Below are positions 1 to 6,267 of a stretch of DNA of 13,346 nucleotides, piece after piece. The notes under the pieces are model-generated. The model saw only the letters and a list, made by a program, of their open reading frames with translations, did not search any database and was not told the DNA's origin. Position 1 is the stretch's first letter, and the number at the start of each line of letters is the position of its first letter. The position numbers and the translations under genes are program-made. The stretch comes from CAYJRR01 sp964372275 [NCBI: uncultured bacterium]. GTDB taxonomy: Bacteria > CAYJRR01. The stretch covers positions 1 through 13,346 of the forward strand of contig CAYJRR010000125.1 in the NCBI GenBank assembly GCA_964372275.1, written 5' to 3'.

Positions 1-55
1 GATGGTCGTCTACCTGGTGAAGGGGAAGGACATCCGTCACGGGAGGACGCGCTAG
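1..55 (+). CDS. phoU: C-terminal end of a PhoU-like phosphate regulator (partial)
   Basis: Only the last 17 codons are in the window, in the frame starting at base 2 and ending at TAG 53-55; they read MVVYLVKGKDIRHGRTR. A terminal stretch of the type 'vVYLVkGkDIRH' is typical of the end of PhoU proteins, which act as negative regulators between the Pst phosphate transporter and the PhoR/PhoB two-component system. The convergent PhoB-type regulator at 152-850 and the porin behind it support a phosphate theme. The call rests on a short motif plus context; the upstream sequence would settle it. Confidence 0.6.
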   Translation, partial: MVVYLVKGKDIRHGRTR

Positions 56-69
56 CGGGGGAAAAGCGG

Positions 70-160
70 GGAAAATTGAAAATGGAAAATGGAGAATGGA
101 AAACCGGCAAACGGGGATTCCCGCCATTGACCGGTTTTCCATTTTCCATTTTCAATTTCC
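70..160. repeat. AT-rich heptamer hairpin repeat, copy 1 (between convergent genes)
   Basis: The left arm (about 78-107) is built from ATGGAAA-type heptamers ending in AACCGG. The right arm (131-160) is its near-perfect reverse complement, CCGGTTTTCC and onward. The innermost 13 bp (95-107 with 131-143) pair perfectly; pairing continues to about 85/153 through one G-T wobble and then to 78/160 with two mismatches. The 23-base loop (108-130) contains a smaller hairpin, CGGG-GATT-CCCG (112-123). The right half carries the dispersed-repeat core CATT-N2-CCGG-TTTTCCA that is also seen near 6662 and 11577. It lies between two convergent genes, so it could act as a bidirectional terminator. Its right arm overlaps the end of the regulator gene and contains that gene's stop codon (152-154). 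Confidence 0.85.
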
Positions 161-850
161 GTCGTCTCCCGGCGGGACGAAGCGGTAGCCGACGCCGCGG
201 ATCGTCTCGACTAGGTCCCCTGCGGCGCCCAGCTTCTCGCGCAGCCGGCGCACATGGGTGTCGACGGTCCGGGACTGCACCTCCGGTGCGTAGCCCCATA
301 CCCGGTCGAGCAGCGATTCGCGCGTGCGCACCCGGCCGGCGGCGTCGACCAGGTCGACCAGCAGCCGGAACTCGGTGACGGTGAGCGCCGCCTCGTTTCC
401 GGCGACGAGGACCCGATGCCGATCGCGGTCGATGGTGAGCGCGCCGTGTCGCTCCTCGGCGGCCGCCGGCCGCGTCTCCCGAACCCGTCGCATCACGGCC
501 TGGATCCTCAAGATCACCTCCCGGACGCTGAACGGCTTGGTGACGTAGTCGTCGGCGCCGGCTTCGAGGCCGCCGACGCGCGCGCTCTCCTCGCCGCGCG
601 CGGTGAGCATGATCACCGGGAGGTCGGCGGTCCGCGGCTCGGCCCGGAGCTGGCGGCAGACGTCGGTTCCGTTCAGGTCGGGCAGCATCAGGTCCAGCAG
701 GACCAGCGCCGGTCGGGCATCGCGCGCGAGGCGCAACCCGGTGGCCCCGTCGTACGCCGAGATCGGCTCGTAGCCCGCCTGGCGCAGGTTGTACTCGAGG
801 ATCTGCGCCAGATCGCGCTCGTCCTCCACCACCAGGATCCGGTCGGCCAC
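152..850 (-). CDS. phoB: PhoB/OmpR-family response regulator
   Basis: This 232-residue protein is full length for the family. The receiver domain covers about residues 3-120, with acidic residues E9/D10, phospho-acceptor D53 in the LLDLMLPDLNG segment, the 'LTARGEE' switch threonine, and the conserved lysine in DYVTKPF. A winged-helix DNA-binding domain follows (about 135-227), with the typical 'LTVTEFRLL', 'RTVDTHVRRLREKLG' and 'IRGVGYRF' signatures. The start is GTG (848-850), which places the receiver strand at residue 4; no good Shine-Dalgarno is visible. It begins 20 bp after the porin stop, so both are probably co-transcribed. The last codons (GGA AAT TGA) lie within repeat copy 1. PhoB identity is inferred from similarity and from the PhoU-like tail; no PhoR kinase is adjacent, so another OmpR-family regulator is possible. 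Confidence 0.9.
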   Translation of the reverse strand: MADRILVVEDERDLAQILEYNLRQAGYEPISAYDGATGLRLARDARPALVLLDLMLPDLNGTDVCRQLRAEPRTADLPVIMLTARGEESARVGGLEAGADDYVTKPFSVREVILRIQAVMRRVRETRPAAAEERHGALTIDRDRHRVLVAGNEAALTVTEFRLLVDLVDAAGRVRTRESLLDRVWGYAPEVQSRTVDTHVRRLREKLGAAGDLVETIRGVGYRFVPPGDDGN

Positions 851-870
851 GGCGCTTCAATAGACCACAG

Positions 871-1983
871 TCAGAACTTCGCCTCCAGGTGGGCGAAGGC
901 GCCGACGGTGTCGTCGGCGTCGGCGTCTTCCGGGGTCGACTGCTGCAGGTTGAGCACGACCCGCACCTTCTCGTGCAGCGCATGCCCGATGCCGGCGATC
1001 CGGCGGCCCTCCCCGTCGCCGGCGGTGTCGACGTCGGGATCGAACATGTCGTAGCGGCCGACGAGCCACAGCTTCATCGGAAGTTTCACGATGGCGAAGG
1101 CGCCCGCCCCCGAGCCGTCGACCCCTGCGACCCCGTCGTCGGTCTGGGACCGGACGTACTGCCCGGCCACCGTCAGCCGCTTCGTCTGGTAGCTGAGCAG
1201 CGCGATCCCGCGCGCCTTCTGTTCGTTCCGCGCCGAGAGACCGAAGCCGTAGTAGCCGGTCAGGCGCAGCCCCGGACTGTCGGTCCCCGGGAGGAGCGAC
1301 ACCGTCGCCCGGGTCGCGATCTCCTTGTACTTGTCCTCCTCCGGCCTGGAGTAGCTCTCGCCGTTCTGCACCGCCGTCTGGAGCTCGATGCGGCCGATCC
1401 GGGCGATCGCGCCGAAACCGGCGTCGGACGAGGAGACCTTGTGGTAGGCGTCGAGCGCGACCGGTGCCAGGAATCGGTGCTCCCAGATCCCCTCTTCGAA
1501 CTCGACGTAGGGGGTGGGCTGGATCCCGACGCGCAGGTCGAGGTACGGGAGTACCCTCGCGTACTGGAGGTAGGCGTACTTCACACGCAGGGCGAGCGAG
1601 CCGGTGGTGTTGGTCGCGACCTCGATCGTTTCGTCCTCGTCTTCGCCCGCCGTCTGGCGCACCAGGTCGGGGGTGATGCGCGCCGAGAGGTGATCCCCCC
1701 AGGACGGCTCGACGTTGAGGTAGGTCCGGCCGACGTCGAAGGCGTTCACGTTCCCGGCATCCTTCGTCAGGTCGTAGCCGTAGATCGCCCAGAGCGCGCC
1801 GCCGATCTTGAGCCTGGTGGCGCCGGTCGAGACCGCCGGCGTCGGCACCGCCATTGGCGGGGACGCTTCGGGGGCCGGCGTGGGCGTGCCTTCGGGGGCC
1901 GCGGGTGTCGGCTCCGCGATCTGCGCCCGCGCCGCCGTGCCGACCGCGATCGTCGAGATCAGGATCGCCGTCATCGCTCTCAT
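871..1983 (-). CDS. Outer-membrane beta-barrel porin (phosphate-porin-like by context)
   Basis: The protein has 370 residues from ATG 1981-1983, which I prefer over ATG 2017-2019 because a strong AGGAGG (1994-1999, minus strand) sits 10 bases upstream. Residues 1-20 form a signal peptide (MRAMTAILIS...GTAARA, cleavage before QIAEP). A Pro/Ala/Thr-rich linker follows (about 21-52), then a long stretch of alternating polar and hydrophobic residues typical of beta strands. The chain ends in Phe, as expected for BamA-assembled barrels. The opening 'LKIGGALWAIYGYD' and the 'GRTYLNVE' segment resemble Porin/OprP-type channels. Location next to a PhoB-type regulator and a PhoU-like gene suggests phosphate or polyphosphate uptake; substrate specificity is inference. 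Confidence 0.8.
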   Translation of the reverse strand: MRAMTAILISTIAVGTAARAQIAEPTPAAPEGTPTPAPEASPPMAVPTPAVSTGATRLKIGGALWAIYGYDLTKDAGNVNAFDVGRTYLNVEPSWGDHLSARITPDLVRQTAGEDEDETIEVATNTTGSLALRVKYAYLQYARVLPYLDLRVGIQPTPYVEFEEGIWEHRFLAPVALDAYHKVSSSDAGFGAIARIGRIELQTAVQNGESYSRPEEDKYKEIATRATVSLLPGTDSPGLRLTGYYGFGLSARNEQKARGIALLSYQTKRLTVAGQYVRSQTDDGVAGVDGSGAGAFAIVKLPMKLWLVGRYDMFDPDVDTAGDGEGRRIAGIGHALHEKVRVVLNLQQSTPEDADADDTVGAFAHLEAKF

Positions 1984-1993
1984 CCGTGCGTCT

Positions 1994-1999
1994 CCTCCT
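1994..1999 (-). promoter_or_regulatory. Strong ribosome binding site deciding the porin start
   Basis: AGGAGG on the minus strand, 10 bases before ATG 1981-1983. It favours this start over the ATG 36 bases upstream (2017-2019), which would put unneeded polar residues before the signal peptide. Confidence 0.8.
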
Positions 2000-2031
2000 G
2001 GTCGGATTGTTGCTCCCATCGGCCGTCGCCG

Positions 2032-2061
2032 CCGTTACGTTTCGGCGCCGGGACCGTTACG
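2032..2061 (-). promoter_or_regulatory. 22-bp-spaced direct repeat upstream of the porin (possible PhoB-type site)
   Basis: CGTAACGG (minus strand) occurs twice, at 2054-2061 and 2032-2039, exactly 22 bp apart, in the 93-bp gap before the porin start. PhoB-family regulators bind direct repeats spaced by 11 bp on one helix face, and 22 bp is two such steps. The middle 11-bp position (2043-2050) matches only 4 of 8 bases. The motif is not the enterobacterial Pho box, so assignment to the regulator at 152-850 is inference. Confidence 0.35.
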
Positions 2062-2076
2062 ATTGCGCGACGGAGG

Positions 2077-4404
2077 TCATCGGGACGGCGCCAACTCGCG
2101 CAGGCGGCGCTCGATCTCGCGGCGGCTGCCATCGTCACCGGTCCAGGTGTCGAGGAAGGCGCGATATTCGCGCGCGGCGTCGGCGGGGCGGCCGAGTCGG
2201 CGATAAGCCTCCGCGAGGTTCGCGTGCGCCTTGGCGTGCTCGGGCCGGCGGCGCAGATGGTCTTCGAAGGCCGCGGCCGCGCCCCGGTCGTCTCCGGCGG
2301 CCGAGCGGTAGAAGCCGAGGTTGAACAGGATCGAAGGGCTCTCCGGTTCGAGCGCCGCCGCCTCCTCCTGAAGACGGGCGGCGGTCGCCGGCTCGCCGAC
2401 GCTCATCGCGCACTCGGCGGCGCGCACCCGCGGCGCCGCGGCGGCGGCGTTCGCCGCGGCGGCCCTTCCGTAGGCCACGAGCGCGTCGAGGGTGCGACCT
2501 TCGCGCTGGGCGGCGCGACCCTCTTCGAACGCCCGCCGGTAGGGATCGGTCTCGGCGCGGACGGCGGCCTCGAGCGCCGCGCGGCGGGTCTCGGCGGCCG
2601 TCCCGAGCGCCGTTCCGGCCCCCAGGCGCGCGGCGCGCGCGAACGCATGGACCGCGTCGACCCGCTCTCCGAGCCGCTCGAGCGCGAGCCCGAGGTAGTG
2701 GTGCGCCGTCGCGTCGAACGGGTAGGCGGCGACCGCCGCCTCGAACTCGGCCGCCGCGGCGAGCGTCTGGGCGGCCCTCGCCCGAGCGCCGCGTTCCGGC
2801 GCGTCTCCGGTCCCGTCGTCCGCGGCCGGGCGCATCGATTTCATCCAGGCGACGAGGCCGCGCACCAGTCTCAAGGTCTGGGTGCCGGTGGCGTCGAGCC
2901 CGCGCGGGTCGAGCCCGTCGAGCGCCTCCGCCGCGTCGTCGACACGGCCCTGGTCGAGGAGGACCAACGCCAGCAGCGACGCCGACTCGACGCGCAGCGC
3001 CGGCCCCGGCTCGTCGCTCGCCACCGCGCGCCGCAGAAGCGCCTCGGCGTCGGCCGTCCGTCCGGCGTCCCGCATCGCCATCGCCAGGTTCCCCAGCGCG
3101 TAGCGGCAGTCGGGGGTCGCCTCGACGACCCGCCCCCACAAGGCGAGTTCGTCGCGCCAGACGCGATCGCGCGCAATCGACAGCGCTGCGAGCGTGATTG
3201 CGGCGACCGCGAAAACGGCGACCCGTCGCCGTTGCCGATCCCGCCACCACTCGGCCGCTGCGATCGCGAGTCCCGGGAGAGCCGCATACAGGTGCCGGTC
3301 GGCGAGCGCGTTCGACGAGACCGGGTCGTGCGCGGTCAGGACCGACGGCGCCACCGCGAGCCAGGACCACGCGATTCCGAGCGCGATGCGCGGCGCCGAC
3401 CTCACCGTCCGAACGAGTACGACGAGGCTCGAGGCGATCGCCAGCGCCCCGAGCGCGAGCCCGATCCCGCCGGTCGGCACCGTCTCCACGTAGGGCAGGT
3501 AGCGAACCGGAAGCACCGCCTGCACCGAGTAGAAGCCCGATGCCCCCAGTACGGAGCGAACGCCGTGGACCGACGCGAGGCCGGACAGGCGCGCGAGAAT
3601 ACCGGGGTCGGTCGAGGTGGCCGGCACGTTTCCGAGGGCGACCGACCGTAGCGTCGCGTAGACGAGCGCGGCCATCGTCAACGGCAACAGGCGCGTGGCC
3701 CGAGGCGCGCGCCGGGCGGGATCGTCCGTGGTGCGCGCGTCGCGTGCGGCGATCTCGCCGGCGGCAGGCGCGATCACCAACCAGAGGACGCCGGTCTCCT
3801 TCGACCAAAGCGCGGCCAGTGCCAGCACTCCGGACGCCCATGCGAAAGCGGAGGACCCCGCGCCGCTCCGCTTTGCGGCGGCGATCGCCGCCAGCGTCGC
3901 GGAGAGTCCGAACGCGAGGGAAAGCGAATCGCCCCGCGCCATGATCCAGCAGGCCACCTCCGAGGTCGCCGGATGCAGCGCGACGATCGCCGTGGCGAGC
4001 AACGCCCGCCGCTCGCCGTGCGGCGCGAAAAGCCGGCCGGCGACGAGGTGGAAAAGCGCGACGGCGACGCCGTGCAGCACGAGGTTGGTGAGGTGCCAGC
4101 CGGCGGCCGCCGACCCCCAGAGCCGCTCGTCGGCCGCCTCCGACAGGAAGGTGAGCGGGCGATAGAGCGGGTTCCCCATCGCCGACGACGTCGAGAGGAA
4201 GACGTCGGCGAGGCGCGTGGCGCCGTGCACCCACGCCGCCCGGTAGGCGAGGTCGTCCCAGACGAACGTTCCGCGCAATGCGGCCCCGTGGAGCGCCGCC
4301 GCGCCCAGGCCGAGGAGCGCCGCCCGGGCGACCCGGCGCGCCGGTCGCTCGAGGTCTGCGCCGGACGGAATGGGCGCGGACGGCGGGTCGGGGCGGAGCG
4401 ACAT
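2077..4404 (-). CDS. Multi-span GT-C/TMTC-like membrane protein with C-terminal TPR repeats
   Basis: The protein has 775 residues from ATG 4402-4404; an in-frame TTG at 4426-4428 is less likely. The N-terminal half (about 25-430) has many hydrophobic spans. It also carries the signature layout of GT-C glycosyltransferases that use lipid-linked sugars and of TMTC-type proteins: an acidic pair D50/D51 in the first exterior loop, YRPL (81-84), H104, HP (144-145), ARGD (156-159) and SKETG (201-205). The C-terminal third contains successive 34-residue TPR units, for example one ending with the 'EHAKAHANLAEAYRRLGRP' type. It likely sits in the inner membrane and transfers sugar to a protein or glycan; acceptor and sugar are unknown. 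It is divergent from the sensor kinase of the pilus block, so pilin modification is conceivable but unproven. Confidence 0.75.
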   Translation of the reverse strand: MSLRPDPPSAPIPSGADLERPARRVARAALLGLGAAALHGAALRGTFVWDDLAYRAAWVHGATRLADVFLSTSSAMGNPLYRPLTFLSEAADERLWGSAAAGWHLTNLVLHGVAVALFHLVAGRLFAPHGERRALLATAIVALHPATSEVACWIMARGDSLSLAFGLSATLAAIAAAKRSGAGSSAFAWASGVLALAALWSKETGVLWLVIAPAAGEIAARDARTTDDPARRAPRATRLLPLTMAALVYATLRSVALGNVPATSTDPGILARLSGLASVHGVRSVLGASGFYSVQAVLPVRYLPYVETVPTGGIGLALGALAIASSLVVLVRTVRSAPRIALGIAWSWLAVAPSVLTAHDPVSSNALADRHLYAALPGLAIAAAEWWRDRQRRRVAVFAVAAITLAALSIARDRVWRDELALWGRVVEATPDCRYALGNLAMAMRDAGRTADAEALLRRAVASDEPGPALRVESASLLALVLLDQGRVDDAAEALDGLDPRGLDATGTQTLRLVRGLVAWMKSMRPAADDGTGDAPERGARARAAQTLAAAAEFEAAVAAYPFDATAHHYLGLALERLGERVDAVHAFARAARLGAGTALGTAAETRRAALEAAVRAETDPYRRAFEEGRAAQREGRTLDALVAYGRAAAANAAAAAPRVRAAECAMSVGEPATAARLQEEAAALEPESPSILFNLGFYRSAAGDDRGAAAAFEDHLRRRPEHAKAHANLAEAYRRLGRPADAAREYRAFLDTWTGDDGSRREIERRLRELAPSR

Positions 4405-4432
4405 TGCCGCAATGATATCGTTCGGCAATGTC
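4400..4432. promoter_or_regulatory. Inverted repeat containing both divergent start codons
   Basis: GACATTGCCG (4400-4409) and CGGCAATGTC (4423-4432) are perfect 10-bp arms around a 13-bp spacer. Each arm contains the start codon of one divergent gene (ATG 4402-4404 minus, ATG 4428-4430 plus). The spacer holds GATATC (4414-4419). Read on the plus strand it gives TATCGT (4416-4421) and on the minus strand TATCAT (4417-4412), both -10-like and 6-7 bases before the respective ATG. No Shine-Dalgarno is possible in so short a leader, so leaderless transcripts or an operator are the simplest readings. Confidence 0.5.
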
Positions 4433-5393
4433 CGCCCATTCGGGCTTCCCCGGGGAACTCCCCGGACCCCTGCCCCGACTCGGGCTGCGTGGCGAGATCC
4501 TGGTGGCGTTCGCGACGGTGACCCTTTTCGCCATCGGTCTCAACACGTTCGTGGTGTGGCGGATCGACTCGATGCTGCTTCGGCGCGAACGGATCGGCGA
4601 GGCGGCGGCGAGCGTCCGCTGGATGGCGGCGGCGCTCGGCGGCGCGCCCTCGCAGCCGGCGGCGGAGCGGCTCGCGCGCGAGGTCGAGGGGGTGGAGGCG
4701 TTCCTCGTGCACGACGCGAGCGGATCCGAGCGGGCGCGGGTCGGCGAGCCGCCGACCGACCGCGCGTCGATCGAGGCGGCCGTCCGCGCCACGCTGCTCC
4801 TCGGCGACGGCGCCGTGGAGGTGGTCGAGCGCGGCGCGAGGACGCTGGTTCGGGTCGTCTCGCCGGTCGGGGGCCGCGGATCGAGGTCCGGCGTGGCGCA
4901 GGCGTGGATCCGCCTGGATCGCCCGAGTCCGGCCGCGGCGCGCTCGCGGCGCCTGAGCGCGGCCTACGTGGCGTTGAACTCGCTCCTCGCCGGATGCCTC
5001 GGGTGGTGGCTCGTTTCGCGCTCGGTGGTGCGACCGCTCACGCGGCTCACCGAAGCGACCCGGCGCGTCGCCGACGGCGACCTGGAGGTCCGCGTCGCCC
5101 CGACGGGGACCCGGGAGATGTCCGAGCTGGCGCGTGACTTCAATCGCATGACGGAGCGGCTGGCGGAGCGCCGCCGCGAGGTGATCGAAGCCGAGAAGAT
5201 GGCGTCGGTCGGACGACTGGCCGCGGGCCTCGCCCACGAGCTCGGGAATCCGATCGGCGCCGTCACCGGCTACGTGTCGATGCTCCGGCGAGGGAAGACG
5301 GCGGCAAGGAACCCGGACGATGCCGAGACGCTTCGCCGCATGGAGTCGGAGATGCGGCGCATCGACCGGATCGTCCGCGACCTCCTCGACTAG
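4428..5393 (+). CDS. Sensor histidine kinase, N-terminal part, ending at an in-frame amber codon (PilS-like)
   Basis: These 321 codons encode a first membrane span (about 24-45), a loop of roughly 130 residues, and a second span near 'YVALNSLLAGCLGWWLV'. A HAMP domain follows ('VVRPLTRLTEATRRVADGD' onward), then a HisKA domain with H-box GLAHELGNPIG (phospho-acceptor His270). The frame stops at TAG 5391-5393 directly after RDLLD. In this family that place normally reads 'DLLDYARP' or 'DLLDFARP', and the sequence continues in the same frame with ARPRP, so a Tyr codon (TAC/TAT) seems to have become TAG. The 'HELGNP' H-box is typical of kinases paired with NtrC-type regulators, and such a regulator follows at 6760. 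Position beside minor-pilin genes suggests a PilS role, but it has two spans rather than the six of Pseudomonas PilS. Confidence 0.85.
   Translation: MSAHSGFPGELPGPLPRLGLRGEILVAFATVTLFAIGLNTFVVWRIDSMLLRRERIGEAAASVRWMAAALGGAPSQPAAERLAREVEGVEAFLVHDASGSERARVGEPPTDRASIEAAVRATLLLGDGAVEVVERGARTLVRVVSPVGGRGSRSGVAQAWIRLDRPSPAAARSRRLSAAYVALNSLLAGCLGWWLVSRSVVRPLTRLTEATRRVADGDLEVRVAPTGTREMSELARDFNRMTERLAERRREVIEAEKMASVGRLAAGLAHELGNPIGAVTGYVSMLRRGKTAARNPDDAETLRRMESEMRRIDRIVRDLLD
5391..5393 (+). other. In-frame amber codon between HisKA and HATPase domains
   Basis: TAG at codon 322 of the kinase frame replaces the conserved aromatic residue of the L-L-D-Y/F-A-R-P motif; both sides are in one frame (4428-5903, 491 sense positions counting the amber). 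TAG is used as the terminal stop of several neighbours (the PhoU-like gene, vapC, pilR, pilW and this kinase itself), which argues against genome-wide recoding. A point mutation, an assembly error or local suppression remain possible. Confidence 0.85.
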
Positions 5394-5462
5394 GCGCGGC
5401 CCCGACCGGCGACGACGGCGCCGCTCGACCTGAACGACGTCGCCGACGGGGCGCTGGCGCTC

Positions 5463-5903
5463 GTGGGCGCGCAGGACCGGTTCCGCGCAATCGTCGTCGA
5501 GCGGCGCCGCGCCGAGCTCCCGCCGGTCATCGCCGATCCGCACCGGCTCCAGCAGGTGGTGGTGAACCTGCTGCTCAACGCCGCCGACGCCGTCGCCGGC
5601 GCCCCCGAGAAGCGGATCGTCGTCGAGACGGCGCGGCGGTCCTCCGCGGATCCGGAATGGGTGCAGCTGCGGGTGAGCGACACGGGCCATGGCATCGACC
5701 CCGCCCACCTCCCGGCGCTGTTCGATCCGTTCTTCACCACCAAGGAGCCCGGGAAGGGGACGGGCCTGGGATTGGCGATTGCCAAGCCGGTGGTCGAGGC
5801 GATGGGGGGGACGATCCGGGCGGAGAGCGCGCCGGGGCGAGGCGCGACCTTCACGGTGGAGCTTCCCGCGTCGAACCGAACCGATCCGAAACGGTACCCA
5901 TAG
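5463..5903 (+). CDS. Sensor histidine kinase, C-terminal HATPase part, same frame after the amber codon
   Basis: The frame is open from 5394 to TAG 5901-5903; the first possible restart is GTG 5463, which has no clear ribosome binding site. It encodes a complete HATPase_c domain: N-box 'VVNLLLNAADAV', G1 'VSDTGHGIDPAHL', the F-box 'LFDPFFTTKEPGKG', G2 'TGLGLAIAKPVVEAMGG' and the terminal 'GATFTVELP' strand. Every ATP-binding motif is intact, so decay is recent or the amber is read through. Without the upstream dimerisation domain this fragment alone should not work as a sensor. The last ten codons (SNRTDPKRYP) derive from CCGAA/CCGAT pentamer repeats. Confidence 0.75.
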   Translation: MGAQDRFRAIVVERRRAELPPVIADPHRLQQVVVNLLLNAADAVAGAPEKRIVVETARRSSADPEWVQLRVSDTGHGIDPAHLPALFDPFFTTKEPGKGTGLGLAIAKPVVEAMGGTIRAESAPGRGATFTVELPASNRTDPKRYP

Positions 5904-5940
5904 CCGAACCGAACCGATCCGATCCGAACCGGGTCGGTTT
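5871..5940 (+). repeat. CCGAA/CCGAT pentanucleotide repeats across the kinase stop codon
   Basis: Block A (5871-5890) holds four pentamers, TCGAA CCGAA CCGAT CCGAA; block B (5904-5928) holds five, CCGAA CCGAA CCGAT CCGAT CCGAA. They share the run CGAACCGAACCGATCCGA. The kinase stop TAG lies between the blocks. AACCGA within block B can pair with TCGGTT (5934-5939), followed by a short T run, so a weak terminator is possible. Confidence 0.7.
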
Positions 5941-5981
5941 CCTTCGGCCACTCACCGGGATCTGCCGGAGCGGGGGCGTTC

Positions 5982-6010
5982 TTGCCTTCTCATGCATGTG
6001 CATGCATATT
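5982..6010 (+). promoter_or_regulatory. Promoter and palindromic operator of the toxin-antitoxin pair
   Basis: ATGCATG (5992-5998) and CATGCAT (6001-6007) form a perfect palindrome with a 2-bp centre, ending 10 bases before the antitoxin ATG. A -35-like TTGCCT (5982-5987) and -10-like CATATT (6005-6010) at 17-bp spacing frame it. A palindrome between the promoter hexamers of a ribbon-helix-helix antitoxin gene is the expected place for autorepression. The promoter hexamers are weak matches; the palindrome itself is certain. Confidence 0.6.
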
Positions 6011-6017
6011 GGTTTGG

Positions 6018-6263
6018 ATGAGGACCACGGTCGAGATCACCGACGAACAGAGGGCGCAGCTCCTGCGGCTCGCCGCGGAGCGAGGAGAGAAGGGTTTCTC
6101 CCACCTCGTTCAGGAGGCGTTGACGAAGTACCTGTCGGAGACCCGGGGGCGCAGAGAACGGGTCGTCCAGGCGTTGTCCGTGTTGGGCACGATGGACGAG
6201 AAATCGGCGAAGGCGCTCGAGGCCTCCGTGGCGAAGGCGAGGTCGGCCGACTGGAGGTCGTGA
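6018..6263 (+). CDS. vapB: Ribbon-helix-helix antitoxin (VapB/CopG type)
   Basis: An 81-residue protein starting at ATG 6018; the in-frame upstream TTG/CTG-type extension through the palindrome is unlikely. It opens with a beta strand 'RTTVEIT' followed by two helices ending 'LVQEALTKYLSE', the layout of an RHH (CopG/MetJ) DNA-binding domain. A charged, flexible C-terminal region (about 45-81) would wrap the toxin. It stops 4 bases before the toxin start, giving the usual antitoxin-first order. It is expected to neutralise the PIN toxin and repress the operon through the palindrome at 5992-6007. No Shine-Dalgarno is seen; a leaderless transcript would fit the promoter position. Confidence 0.8.
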   Translation: MRTTVEITDEQRAQLLRLAAERGEKGFSHLVQEALTKYLSETRGRRERVVQALSVLGTMDEKSAKALEASVAKARSADWRS

Positions 6264-6267
6264 CCCG

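Noticed and set aside
76-378. A 100-codon plus-strand frame that begins in repeat copy 1
   Set aside because: It reads through the hairpin repeat and then antisense to the regulator; no family resemblance or ribosome binding site.
889-3651. A 920-codon plus-strand open frame antisense to the porin and the GT-C/TPR gene
   Set aside because: It lies opposite two well-supported genes with recognisable domains; the translation is Arg/Gly/Pro-rich with no family motifs, as expected for the complementary strand of GC-rich coding DNA.
4405-4428. TTG 4426-4428 (minus) as the start of the GT-C/TPR gene
   Set aside because: It would overlap the kinase ATG and add eight unremarkable residues; ATG 4402-4404 is the simpler start.
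5391-5393. Amber codon as pyrrolysine or genome-wide TAG recoding
   Set aside because: Several neighbouring genes end in TAG in sensible places, and the position normally holds Tyr/Phe in a kinase; no pyrrolysine context is visible. Local suppression cannot be excluded.
2135-5951. Two very long minus-strand frames (2135-4792 and 3774-5951) overlapping the GT-C/TPR gene and the kinase
   Set aside because: Low-complexity Arg/Ala-rich products spanning two oppositely oriented real genes; they are frame shadows of high GC content.
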